Source of the DNA: Candidatus Woesearchaeota archaeon
GTDB taxonomy: Archaea; Nanobdellota; Nanobdellia; Woesearchaeales; UBA10200
Direction: 5' to 3'
Assembly (NCBI GenBank): GCA_018302185.1
Contig: JAGVZX010000010.1
Location: forward strand, 1-25,753
Length of the DNA: 25,753 bases
Shown: positions 1 through 8,278 of the stretch, in pieces
Position numbering within the stretch: position 1 is the stretch's first letter
Layout: the number at the start of each line of letters is the position of its first letter
Position numbers and translations under genes: made by a program
The notes under the pieces: generated by a model
Seen by the model: the letters and a program-made list of their open reading frames with translations, nothing else
The model's database searches: none
Told to the model about the DNA's origin: nothing

Positions 1-210
1 AAAATGAAAAAGGAGGAAGAGAAAGTACATGAAGAGGAAGAGAAAGTCCGTGAAGAGGTAAAAGAGATAAGAAAAGAAGAGGAATTTATTAAAAAAGAAG
101 AAAAGCAGATACTTGCTGCAGGGAAAAAAGAACAGAAATTTTTTACTGGGAAAAAAATTATTAATTCTAAAAAATCTAACCGATTAAATCCTAAGAAAAA
201 AAGAAAATAA
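1..210 (+). CDS. C-terminal end of a charged coiled-coil protein (partial)
   Basis: The reading frame is open from the first base of the window and stops at 208-210, so this is probably the tail of a longer gene. An ATG at position 4 could also start a 68-residue protein. The visible part is almost entirely Lys and Glu (blocks such as EEEEKVREEVKEIRKEEE), which predicts a long charged helix or coiled coil, followed by a basic tail ending PKKKRK. The basic tail would suit nucleic-acid or ribosome contact, but that is inference. It converges on the minus-strand membrane protein that ends at 255. I do not recognise a family. Confidence 0.5.
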   Translation, partial: KMKKEEEKVHEEEEKVREEVKEIRKEEEFIKKEEKQILAAGKKEQKFFTGKKIINSKKSNRLNPKKKRK

Positions 211-254
211 GCATGGCAATAATAGCTAAACATAAGTTGCACTAATTAACTGAT

Positions 255-815
255 CTACTTTGCTTTCTTTCCAAGAACTTTATGGTGCTTCTGTATCATC
301 TCATGATGCTCCTGTAATAGGTCATGGTGTTCCTGTATCATACCATGATGCTCCTGGAGCATGCTATGGTGCATCTTTGTAAGCTGATGGTGCTCTTTTA
401 GTCCAAGCATTCCAGAGATTATGCCTAAGATAGGTCCAATATATAATCCAACGCTGAATACCATCCCTATTGCACTAATTATCAAAATCAAAATGCTGCC
501 TGTCAATGCATGGTCCTCATGCTCGATCATAAAGCTTCCGGCAATCATTATGATTGCGCACACTATATTTGCAATCAGGAATAAGATAGTAAAGAGGTAT
601 AACTCAAAGAATGTGTCTTTTAGAAAAGCAGCTAATGGCGTAACTAAGAAGATTAATATATATAAAACAACAGTTGTGATGATTGTTGTAATGCCTGCTG
701 CTATCCCAAAACGAAAGCCAGGGATGGTTATCTTCTGATCGCTGCTCTGCATACCAATCTCCTGTTGGTATTGGTTTTGTGAAGAATTTACACTTAATTC
801 ATCTATATTTATCAC
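255..815 (-). CDS. Four-helix membrane protein with His-His heptad tail
   Basis: Protein of up to 186 residues with hydrophobic stretches at about 36-65, 72-97 and 103-138. The last is long enough for two helices, so about four membrane segments. The arrangement resembles small DUF4064-like membrane proteins, but I cannot assign a family. After the membrane part, residues 140-186 form an amphipathic heptad repeat of the form HHxMLQE, with His-His pairs at 142, 149, 156, 163, 170 and 177. The start is uncertain. The longest frame begins with GTG at 815, inside a GGTGAT motif. The ATG at 752 (residue 22) has a better Shine-Dalgarno, AGGAGAT, four bases upstream. Function unknown; the His pairs suggest metal or proton sensitivity or coiled-coil assembly, which is inference. 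Confidence 0.8.
   Translation of the reverse strand: MINIDELSVNSSQNQYQQEIGMQSSDQKITIPGFRFGIAAGITTIITTVVLYILIFLVTPLAAFLKDTFFELYLFTILFLIANIVCAIIMIAGSFMIEHEDHALTGSILILIISAIGMVFSVGLYIGPILGIISGMLGLKEHHQLTKMHHSMLQEHHGMIQEHHDLLQEHHEMIQKHHKVLGKKAK
271..396 (-). repeat. 21-bp tandem repeat encoding HHxMLQE heptads
   Basis: Six imperfect 21-bp units lie at the 3' end of the membrane-protein gene. Each gives one seven-residue turn beginning with His-His. The plus strand shows recurrent catgatgctcctg-like segments. The units are diverged in third positions, so the repeat is old enough to be under protein-level selection and is not a fresh slippage product. Confidence 0.75.
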
Positions 816-890
816 CTTTTTTATAAAGTTAGTATAATCAAGGATATAAATCTTACTGCTTTTATCAGAAATTTAATGCAGCAAATAGAT

Positions 891-2123
<1,233 letters not shown>

Positions 2124-2221
2124 GGCTACCCCTCGAATAAAATGAATTGATTAAACCAGAATTAGTGACGCAGTGTTTATAAATATTTATATCAAATAGG
2201 GATTATCTTTTCCTAATCTTT

Positions 2222-3628
2222 TTACTTCTTCTCAATCTCCTCAATAACTTTACTTACTTTCCTTAATTTAGCCTCATCTTTCTGCCCTGCATAGATTGCA
2301 GCCAGATTCTTCAATAATATGATGTTTTTACACCCTAGATGTGATGCCTTCTCAAGTATGATCAAGCCGCGATTGAAATCAGCTTTATTTTTATCAGCAT
2401 TGCTCTTTGCAAAATATAAGCCTGCTAGATTATTGTATGCCTCAAAATTATACGGCATCAGCTTGATGGCTTTCTCAAGCAGTTTTATCGCTTCATCAAA
2501 ATTCATTTGCTTGATATAATTATCAGCAAGAATGTTATAAGGTCTCGGATTTAATCTCTCAGTCTTCCTCTGCTTAACATCTTCTTTATGGTTCTCTTCA
2601 TCTAGGGTTATTGCCTGCTCTAATATTTTTTTTGCATCTTCAAACTTTGCAGGATCATAATCGCCTAGCTTTGAATAAAGCAATCCAAGATTGATATATC
2701 CTCTGATATCATGCTTTCTTAACTCAATGCTTTTTTTATAGCATTCAGCAGCTTTCTCAAAGTTTTTTTGCTCACGATAGCAATTACCAAGCTCCAAAAG
2801 AACAAGCTCATACCTTGGCTCAATCTCTGCGCATTTTTGGAATAACTCAAGTGCTTTGCTCAGATTATTCTCTGCTCTTGCTATCAATGCAAGCTCATAA
2901 TTTGGCTTAGGATCATTAGGAGTCAATGCAAGCTGTTTCTCCTCTAGCTTTTTATAGAAAGCTGTCTTCTTTTTATTGTTCTCTTCGTCAGTCTTATACC
3001 CATAATGATGTATTACAATATTTGTAGGCAGGATCTTTCCATTCAGCTCAAAGATGCTCTTATCCACTTTTTCATGGACTGTATATCTATACCTTATCTC
3101 TTTATTGTTCCTAAAAACTCTTACAACATTTGTCTCGATATAGCCAAGATAATTTTCTGCATGCAAGCATGTGTCATCACAATATCTAAATCCTGGCAAT
3201 TTTGCATCATTTACATAATGCCGCTGAACAAGATTTAGCCCAAGAACCTCTTTAGCTTCTTTTTGCGCACCCTCACTTCCAACCTCGTCGATCAATTTTC
3301 TGAGATTTAATAGACCTTCATCGCTTATCACCTCATCTGCATCCAATACTAAAATCCATTCGCTAGATGCATGGCTTAATGAAAAGTTTCTTGCAGCAGA
3401 GAAATCATCATTCCACTTAAAAAGATCCAACCTTATCTTTCTTGCCTGAGTCAGATTCACAAAATGATTTACTTTTTCCAAAGTGCCATCTTTGCTGCCC
3501 GTATCTATCAAGATAAGCTCATCAACCCAGTCATAGATATTGTTCAGGAAGAAATCTATCTTATCCTCTTCATCCTTTGCTATGGTGCAGCAGGTTAGCC
3601 TTTGCTTGAAGCGCTGTTTCAGTCTCAT
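2222..3628 (-). CDS. Family 2 glycosyltransferase with C-terminal TPR repeats
   Basis: Protein of 468 residues. Residues 10-240 are a GT-A fold: LTCCTIAKDEE at the first strand, LILIDTGSKDGT at 38-49, and the metal/nucleotide-sugar DxD as LVLDADEV (D96, D98). Residues from about 235 to 460 are helical tetratricopeptide repeats with recurring units such as PNYELALIARAENNLSKALELF. This is the familiar architecture of cytoplasmic transferases in which the repeats present a protein or glycan acceptor. Sugar donor and acceptor are unknown. The ATG at 3628 is about 75 bp downstream of the first structured RNA. A TATA-like ttataaat (3671-3678) and a closer tataaaat offer the gene its own promoter. 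It stands alone, with no other glycosylation gene nearby. Confidence 0.9.
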   Translation of the reverse strand: MRLKQRFKQRLTCCTIAKDEEDKIDFFLNNIYDWVDELILIDTGSKDGTLEKVNHFVNLTQARKIRLDLFKWNDDFSAARNFSLSHASSEWILVLDADEVISDEGLLNLRKLIDEVGSEGAQKEAKEVLGLNLVQRHYVNDAKLPGFRYCDDTCLHAENYLGYIETNVVRVFRNNKEIRYRYTVHEKVDKSIFELNGKILPTNIVIHHYGYKTDEENNKKKTAFYKKLEEKQLALTPNDPKPNYELALIARAENNLSKALELFQKCAEIEPRYELVLLELGNCYREQKNFEKAAECYKKSIELRKHDIRGYINLGLLYSKLGDYDPAKFEDAKKILEQAITLDEENHKEDVKQRKTERLNPRPYNILADNYIKQMNFDEAIKLLEKAIKLMPYNFEAYNNLAGLYFAKSNADKNKADFNRGLIILEKASHLGCKNIILLKNLAAIYAGQKDEAKLRKVSKVIEEIEKK

Positions 3629-3700
3629 GTTCGTTTTAAAAGATATTTTATACTCAGAATGTTGTCATTTATTATAAATTTTCTGTACTTGTTTACCTTT

Positions 3701-3710
3701 AAACGAAAAC
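3701..3710 (-). terminator. T-run terminator of structured RNA copy 1
   Basis: Directly after the closing helix the minus strand reads G, TTTT, CG, TTT. Archaeal RNA polymerase commonly stops at such T runs. This separates the RNA from the glycosyltransferase gene starting at 3628. Confidence 0.5.
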
Positions 3711-3946
3711 TGGCGGCGACTGCCGACGAACACTTTTGAAAATCACTTTTAATGATTAAAAGTGATTTTGCAAAACTGGCATAGACCATTAATTAGTTGC
3801 TCCTCCTCTTTACCTAGTTAAAGCGCAAGCCCACCAGCTTAGTTGCTTGTTATAAATACTTCCACCTTACTGGTTCAAGTTATCCCGTCACAACTTGGTA
3901 TAGTTCCAATGAATTGTGTTCGTCAAATGTTGGCAGTCGCCACCAC
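3702..3946 (-). ncRNA. Structured RNA, unrecognised family, copy 1
   Basis: About 245 nt in a gene-free gap. The ends pair as a 14-bp helix (3932-3945 with 3711-3724; one U-G wobble). A 7-nt bulge (3925-3931) and a perfect 9-bp helix (3916-3924 with 3725-3733) follow. Inside is a hairpin with stem CAAGUU/AACUUG (3892-3897, 3876-3881) and loop GUGACGGGAU. Further on are the purine-rich block AGAGGAGGAGCAACUAAU (3792-3809) and an AT-rich 15-bp hairpin (3739-3769) that copy 2 lacks. Copy 2 at 22988-23195 keeps the helices and blocks while most other bases differ. On the plus strand the wobble would be a C-A mismatch, so the RNA is read as minus. It ends in a T run (3706-3709). Exact ends are estimated. 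I find none of the conserved RNase P or SRP RNA motifs. Confidence 0.8.
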
Positions 3947-3958
3947 TTTTGAGCTAAA

Positions 3959-3975
3959 CATATATATTATTTTCT
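3959..3975 (-). promoter_or_regulatory. TATA element for structured RNA copy 1
   Basis: Read on the minus strand this is an AT-only run (AGAAAATAATATATATG) placed about 20-28 bases before the 5' arm of the closing helix. That is the distance expected between an archaeal TATA box and its transcription start. It overlaps the last codon of the upstream orphan gene, so the RNA appears to have its own promoter and is not a leader of that gene. Confidence 0.5.
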
Positions 3976-4721
3976 TAAAAAGCAGTTACTGGTGCAGCTG
4001 TATTTACTATTGGCCTTGCCACTACCTGTACAGAAAATGTTACTTCTCTTGTTTTAGGTGGAGCAGCTTGTATTGGAGGTGTATAAGTATCTTTTGCAGG
4101 ATTAGCAGGATTTATTATATGTAACCTACCCTCTCTTGCCTGTTCTTTAGCATCTATTACCAATTTTGTATTAAGAATTCTTGCTGCTTCTGAAGAATAC
4201 TTGCTAATTTCATCTGCTGTACTTATCCATTTTACTGCTTCTGCATATTTTTCCAATGCTCTCTCTAAAAAGGTATATGCTGCATCTCTGTGATACTGTC
4301 GTTCTGGTAAAGAAGATGCTAAGTCATCTCTCAGAGGTGTGTAAGCGACCAATATAAAATAAGCTCTTGCCAATATGTAAGCAGTTCTTGCTCTGCATTC
4401 ATATGTTTGTGTTACATGTTCTCCATGTTCAGGCAGAGAATATATCGCTTGTGCAACCTTAACTCCTGTTAAGATGGCTTCCCTTATATCTTTTTTATCT
4501 ATTTCTGGTGATATAAGATCATTTAGTCTTTTTTCAGCACCAACACATCCTTCACTTAATGTTGCTTCGCTAGTCTTGTCTTTTTCTAGGATATGCTTTG
4601 TCTCATTTGTTAATAATTCATTAAGCTCTGTTTCAGAGAATTCAGGCTCAATCTTAAGCATTCTGCCTTCATAATTCACTATATCAACTAAGGTAGGTGT
4701 TGTTGCTGCATCATTTACCAT
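3975..4721 (-). CDS. Orphan helical protein, unknown function
   Basis: Protein of 248 residues with no family I recognise. Residues 80-205 are predicted mostly helical, with TPR-like character (ARTAYILARAYFILVAY, then AYTFLERALEKYAEAVKW). They are followed by a Pro/Ala-rich tail from about 210 (NPANPAKDTYTPPIQAAPP). There is no signal peptide and no membrane segment. The ATG at 4721 has GAAGGAAT just upstream, a weak Shine-Dalgarno. It is divergent from the gene at 4833 and sits just before the first structured RNA. Confidence 0.65.
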   Translation of the reverse strand: MVNDAATTPTLVDIVNYEGRMLKIEPEFSETELNELLTNETKHILEKDKTSEATLSEGCVGAEKRLNDLISPEIDKKDIREAILTGVKVAQAIYSLPEHGEHVTQTYECRARTAYILARAYFILVAYTPLRDDLASSLPERQYHRDAAYTFLERALEKYAEAVKWISTADEISKYSSEAARILNTKLVIDAKEQAREGRLHIINPANPAKDTYTPPIQAAPPKTREVTFSVQVVARPIVNTAAPVTAF

Positions 4722-4785
4722 ATTCCTTCAGTAATTCCCTGTCGCTTTAAAAAGATTTCTGATGAAAAGTTTATCAAACAGAAAC

Positions 4786-4797
4786 AATTATATACTC
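4786..4797 (+). promoter_or_regulatory. TATA element for the gene at 4833
   Basis: The run aattatatactc has a TTATATAC core centred near 4791. Transcription would start near 4817, giving a short leader before the GTG at 4833. No strong Shine-Dalgarno lies in between. Confidence 0.45.
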
Positions 4798-4832
4798 GTT
4801 TTACTTTACTCTCATAAAGAGCGTGTTGTATA

Positions 4833-5411
4833 GTGGCAGTACCCATTATAGTAATTGACATAGGACAAATAATAGGTTTTGCTAGAATTTCTGATCTAAA
4901 AGCTTCGTTGACGCGTAAAAATGGCAGAGAAGCAAGCGCTTTAGAGACAATTGATGCATTGATAACCCAATTAAAAGAAGAGCATGAGAAGAGAATAAGC
5001 AGATTAACTCAAGAACAACAAGCAACATTGTATGTCATAAATAATTATGAGCAGATCAGGATAGAGCTGATTGAAAGATATCTTTTAAGCGGAGACAGGA
5101 TGTATATACATGAAAATGAATCAGGGCCTACTACAACAGATATAGGAAAAGACGGCTATGCAAAGCCATATGGCGATGGATTTCCTCTTCCAAATGAGCT
5201 AAGCTTATTCTGTTCGCAAAAATACGGCGGCTTAAAGGAAGAGATTAAGATTACACCCTGGGTTGTGAATGAATACTGTAGGCACTATGGGCTTCCAGCT
5301 GCAGTTGAGAGAAAGATGCTTGAAAAATTAGACGCTAAAAAGATGTTATATCTTCAACCGCCAATCGGACCTAAAGAAAAGAATGAACCTAGTGTGCTGG
5401 GCGCAGCTTAG
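4833..5411 (+). CDS. Orphan protein with GTG start, unknown function
   Basis: Protein of 192 residues starting at GTG, which is the first usable codon after a TATA element at 4788-4795. The leader is only about 15 bases. It opens with a hydrophobic strand carrying an acidic residue, IIVIDIGQIIGFARI, which loosely resembles the first strand of RNase H/RuvC-like folds (IDxG). The rest gives no supporting acidic motifs, so I do not assign that function. A charged helix spans about 38-72. The C-terminal half is mixed. It converges on the FabG-like gene with no spacer. Confidence 0.6.
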   Translation: MAVPIIVIDIGQIIGFARISDLKASLTRKNGREASALETIDALITQLKEEHEKRISRLTQEQQATLYVINNYEQIRIELIERYLLSGDRMYIHENESGPTTTDIGKDGYAKPYGDGFPLPNELSLFCSQKYGGLKEEIKITPWVVNEYCRHYGLPAAVERKMLEKLDAKKMLYLQPPIGPKEKNEPSVLGAA

Positions 5412-6275
5412 CTATTCAAAGGAAATAACTTTCCCAGTTTCACAGTTTTTGATCACTTCGATAACTTTATTAGCGACTTCTTCTGGCTTTTTTGCCCTAA
5501 CGCCTGCAAACAATCCGCGCAGAATCAGATCCTTGGTCATGTCTGTTTCCACTAGTCCAGGGATTATTGCATTGGCTGTTATGTTTCTTTTAGAAAGCTC
5601 AAGAGCAAGCGCTTTAGTGAAAGCAATCACTCCACCTTTTGATGCACAATAATTTGTCTGCCCATAATTGCCTACTGTTCCAAGGATAGAAGCGATGTTT
5701 ATTATCCTGCCGTTGTCGTTCATTATGCTGTCATTATTTTTATCATCATTACTGTTATTCTTATTATCTTTATCATCCTTGTCATCACTTTTTTTATCAT
5801 CCATATCTCTCTCAGCAATCGCTTCCTTGCAGCAATAGAAAACACCGTTAAGATTAGTGTTTATTACAGAATGCCATTCTTCCAATGACATCTTCTTTAA
5901 TGTCCTGTCTTTTACAATCCCTGCATTATTGACTAGAATGTCTATCTTTCCAAAATTCTCAGCTACAATCGCAAACATCTCTTTTACTTCATCATAATCA
6001 GAAACATCTGCATGCAAAGCGATAGCTTGCGTTTTATTTGCAGCATTGTCTGTTTCATTGTCCAGTATGCTGTCATCTGTTGTTTTTGCTCTTTTACTGA
6101 TCTCAATAATCTCTTCAACAACCTCTCTAGCTTCTTTCTCTGATTTATTATAATTGACAACTACTTTAGCACCTTCTGCAGCAAGAGCTAGCGCAATCGC
6201 TCTTCCTATTCCTCTAGATGCGCCTGTTACTAACGCGACTTTATTTTTTAATTGTGTTTTGTTTTTTAACAGCAT
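5412..6275 (-). CDS. fabG: 3-oxoacyl reductase, FabG-like SDR, with two low-complexity inserts
   Basis: Short-chain dehydrogenase/reductase of 287 residues, about 40 longer than typical FabG. It shows the NAD(P) motif VTGASRGIG (16-24), NNAG at 116-119, and the catalytic set N141, S196, Y209 and K213 in YCASKGG. The expected reaction is reduction of a 3-oxoacyl thioester (CoA or ACP) to the 3-hydroxyacyl form. Two inserts explain the extra length. One is at about 62-84 (DDSILDNETDNAANK). The other, at 157-188, is almost only Asp, Lys, Asn and Ser, and precedes the strand carrying S196. Both are at loop positions and the core is intact. It is not in the FabZ-thiolase operon but lies 0.75 kb from it on the same strand. 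A role as acetoacetyl-CoA reductase is equally possible. Confidence 0.88.
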   Translation of the reverse strand: MLLKNKTQLKNKVALVTGASRGIGRAIALALAAEGAKVVVNYNKSEKEAREVVEEIIEISKRAKTTDDSILDNETDNAANKTQAIALHADVSDYDEVKEMFAIVAENFGKIDILVNNAGIVKDRTLKKMSLEEWHSVINTNLNGVFYCCKEAIAERDMDDKKSDDKDDKDNKNNSNDDKNNDSIMNDNGRIINIASILGTVGNYGQTNYCASKGGVIAFTKALALELSKRNITANAIIPGLVETDMTKDLILRGLFAGVRAKKPEEVANKVIEVIKNCETGKVISFE

Positions 6276-6345
6276 GTTTTAGATTAAAGCAACATAATTT
6301 TATAAAATTATTGATAGAAATATCCTTTTGGTTGCTAATAAATAA

Positions 6346-6990
6346 TCATTCTCTTACTACATCTAACAATCTTGTATTTGTTGTTTGTCCATTCTGTAAG
6401 AATTGGATAAGGTAATGATTAGTGTCACGAGGGACACTTTTAAATATATTACCTTGACCACTAACAGATGGCTTTATTATCACATTATAACCTGAATTAA
6501 CTAACTTGCTTACAATATCATATAAGAGTGGAGATCTTAGCGGTCCAGTAAGGTGCATTCTAGACACCATTCCTTGTGCCAGTAATGCATCTGTTATATC
6601 TTCACCAACTGCTGCTTCAGGCATCTCTTTATTCATTGCCCTATAAGAAGCAACTTGATTAACTTTCATCTGGAGTGTATTCCCATTACTCAATCTTACC
6701 CTATCAGTATAGCTATTTCTCATCAAATGCGTTCCAGGTGAAACTTTCTTACCATTTTCTATTTTAGCTCCAACTTCTTTATCATAACTCATTCCAGCTG
6801 CAGTGAGAAGTTCATATAATCCTGGCTTATCTGCACTGCCTTCATTGTCTGGAGCTGTGACAGGTGCACTTGTATAAAGCACAAAATTATCAGGCACTAT
6901 ATTAATAAGTGCGTCTATTGTTGGTGCACTCTTAGCTGCTTCTCTTAACTCAATTCTTGTTTTATTTGGTTTTTCTGCGATAGTTGACAT
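6346..6990 (-). CDS. Orphan protein, unknown function
   Basis: Protein of 214 residues that I do not recognise. It looks like a soluble mixed alpha/beta protein. There is a Ser/Thr/Pro-containing N-terminal part, a Gly/Asn-rich centre (LSNGNTLQMKVNQVASYRAM) and a C-terminal region with YDIVSKLVNSGYNVIIKPS. It starts 41 bases after the thiolase stop codon on the same strand, so it could be the last gene of that operon. A T/A-rich stretch before the ATG could also give it a separate promoter. Confidence 0.6.
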   Translation of the reverse strand: MSTIAEKPNKTRIELREAAKSAPTIDALINIVPDNFVLYTSAPVTAPDNEGSADKPGLYELLTAAGMSYDKEVGAKIENGKKVSPGTHLMRNSYTDRVRLSNGNTLQMKVNQVASYRAMNKEMPEAAVGEDITDALLAQGMVSRMHLTGPLRSPLLYDIVSKLVNSGYNVIIKPSVSGQGNIFKSVPRDTNHYLIQFLQNGQTTNTRLLDVVRE

Positions 6991-7030
6991 AACACTAAAG
7001 AATTTTAAGTTTACTTTAAAAAGATATCGC

Positions 7031-8266
7031 TTAATTTTTATTATTCTTCAGCACATGCACAGTTACTGAACCGCCTGCTCCGCCAATGTTCTGCGCAATA
7101 GCATACTTCATCTTATTATCAGAAAAATTCTTGATATTTCTCCCATTATTTATCCCAGCTTGTTCCCTAAACTGCTCGACAATCTCAACAATCTGCGCAA
7201 CTCCAGTTGCTGATAAAGGATGACCTTTTGCTTTCAAGCCGCCAGATGTATTGATAGGAAGTTTCCCAGATAAATTCGCTGCACTGCTTTTGATAAACTC
7301 TCCTCCTTTGCCTTCTGCACAAAAACCAAGATCTTCATAGCTCACAAGCTCTGTTATAGTGAATGCGTCATGGAGCTCTGCAAAGTCTACCTCTAAAGCA
7401 GTAATTCCTGCTTCATTATATGCTTTTTCTGCAGCAATTCTTGTTGCCTTAAAATTGGTAAGTAATTCTCTTTCAAACAATGGAAGGGCATCTGTTGCAA
7501 ATGCGCTTCCTACAATTTCAATATCTGTCTTATCATTAGAAAGTATGCAAGCAGCAGCTCCATCTACATTAACGCTGCAATCCAACAATCTGAGCGGAGA
7601 AGCAATCATCGGATTTTTAATATTATTGTTAAAATCATCTTTATTCAGTTTCTTCTCAAAAAACCTTGCATTTGGATTTAGGTTTGCATTGTTGTGGTTC
7701 TTCAATGCGATCAGTGCAAGATCTTCCTGTGTTGTGCCATATTTCAGCATATGCTGCTGGGCAAGCAAAGCATTTTGTGCAGGGAAAATAAGTCCCTCAG
7801 ACTGCTCCCAAACCATGTCTGCACCCATCAATATCTCATCTGTGATTGCTGCATTTGAAGTTGAAGTTAATTTTTCTGCGCCAACTACAAGGATGTTGTT
7901 GTATTCGTTATTTTTAGCTAATTCCTTATTTATGTTTGAAATATTATCAGTTATTATTTTATTTCCTTTTTCTGCATTATTTCCAATCTTATTCGCAGTA
8001 AACATAGTAACCCCTCCAGAGCAGCATGCAGTAGGTGTGCATATTATCGGGACATTTGTCTTTAGTATTGAGGAAAGCATTGCGCTGAAATGCCTGTTTC
8101 TTTCTCCAGTCTTTGTAAAATCAATATACCCAGATACAATCAAATCAACATCTTTAATCTTCATCTCTGCTTTTTGCAGCGCAGAAACTACAGCTTCATA
8201 AGCTAGCTCATGCGCGCTCTTCAGGCTTGCTCCAAACTTTGTCATTGATGCAGATTTTATGAACAT
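7031..8266 (-). CDS. Thiolase, archaeal SCP-x/acetoacetyl-CoA thiolase type
   Basis: Protein of 411 residues. The nucleophile is C81 in PTACCSGG. The other active-site elements are the His in AELHDAF and the His in GHPLSATG. The C-terminal motif reads NIGGAGGSVTVHVL, where bacterial thiolases have a Cys. Archaeal members that work with a DUF35 partner generally lack that Cys. It condenses two acyl-CoA units (acetoacetyl-CoA formation) or cleaves 3-oxoacyl-CoA. An Asn/Lys-rich insert of roughly 20-25 residues lies at about 96-120, before ILVVGAEKL. The gene follows the DUF35 gene by 12 bases. In known archaea this pair joins HMG-CoA synthase to feed the mevalonate pathway, but no HMG-CoA synthase is present here. 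The neighbours instead suggest chain elongation. Confidence 0.88.
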   Translation of the reverse strand: MFIKSASMTKFGASLKSAHELAYEAVVSALQKAEMKIKDVDLIVSGYIDFTKTGERNRHFSAMLSSILKTNVPIICTPTACCSGGVTMFTANKIGNNAEKGNKIITDNISNINKELAKNNEYNNILVVGAEKLTSTSNAAITDEILMGADMVWEQSEGLIFPAQNALLAQQHMLKYGTTQEDLALIALKNHNNANLNPNARFFEKKLNKDDFNNNIKNPMIASPLRLLDCSVNVDGAAACILSNDKTDIEIVGSAFATDALPLFERELLTNFKATRIAAEKAYNEAGITALEVDFAELHDAFTITELVSYEDLGFCAEGKGGEFIKSSAANLSGKLPINTSGGLKAKGHPLSATGVAQIVEIVEQFREQAGINNGRNIKNFSDNKMKYAIAQNIGGAGGSVTVHVLKNNKN

Positions 8267-8278
8267 TTTATTCTACCC

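Noticed and set aside
3625..3789. 54-codon minus-strand frame starting ATG after the GAGGAGGAG block, ending in the glycosyltransferase start
   Set aside because: The ATG and the frame are absent from RNA copy 2, while the purine block is kept, and the peptide crosses both helix arms. The purine block is better explained as part of the RNA.
3711..3945. Inverted repeats read as a MITE or transposon end
   Set aside because: Arms differ between copies in paired, compensatory ways. The internal blocks are conserved in patches. No target-site duplication or transposase is seen.
3702..3946. RNase P RNA, SRP RNA or tRNA-derived RNA
   Set aside because: The universally conserved RNase P core motifs and the SRP S-domain tetraloop region were not found, and these RNAs are not expected in two short divergent copies.
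3843..4124. Plus-strand frame of 93 codons
   Set aside because: It overlaps the structured RNA and the antisense of the orphan gene at 3975-4721. Composition is Cys/Tyr-rich and unlike the other proteins.
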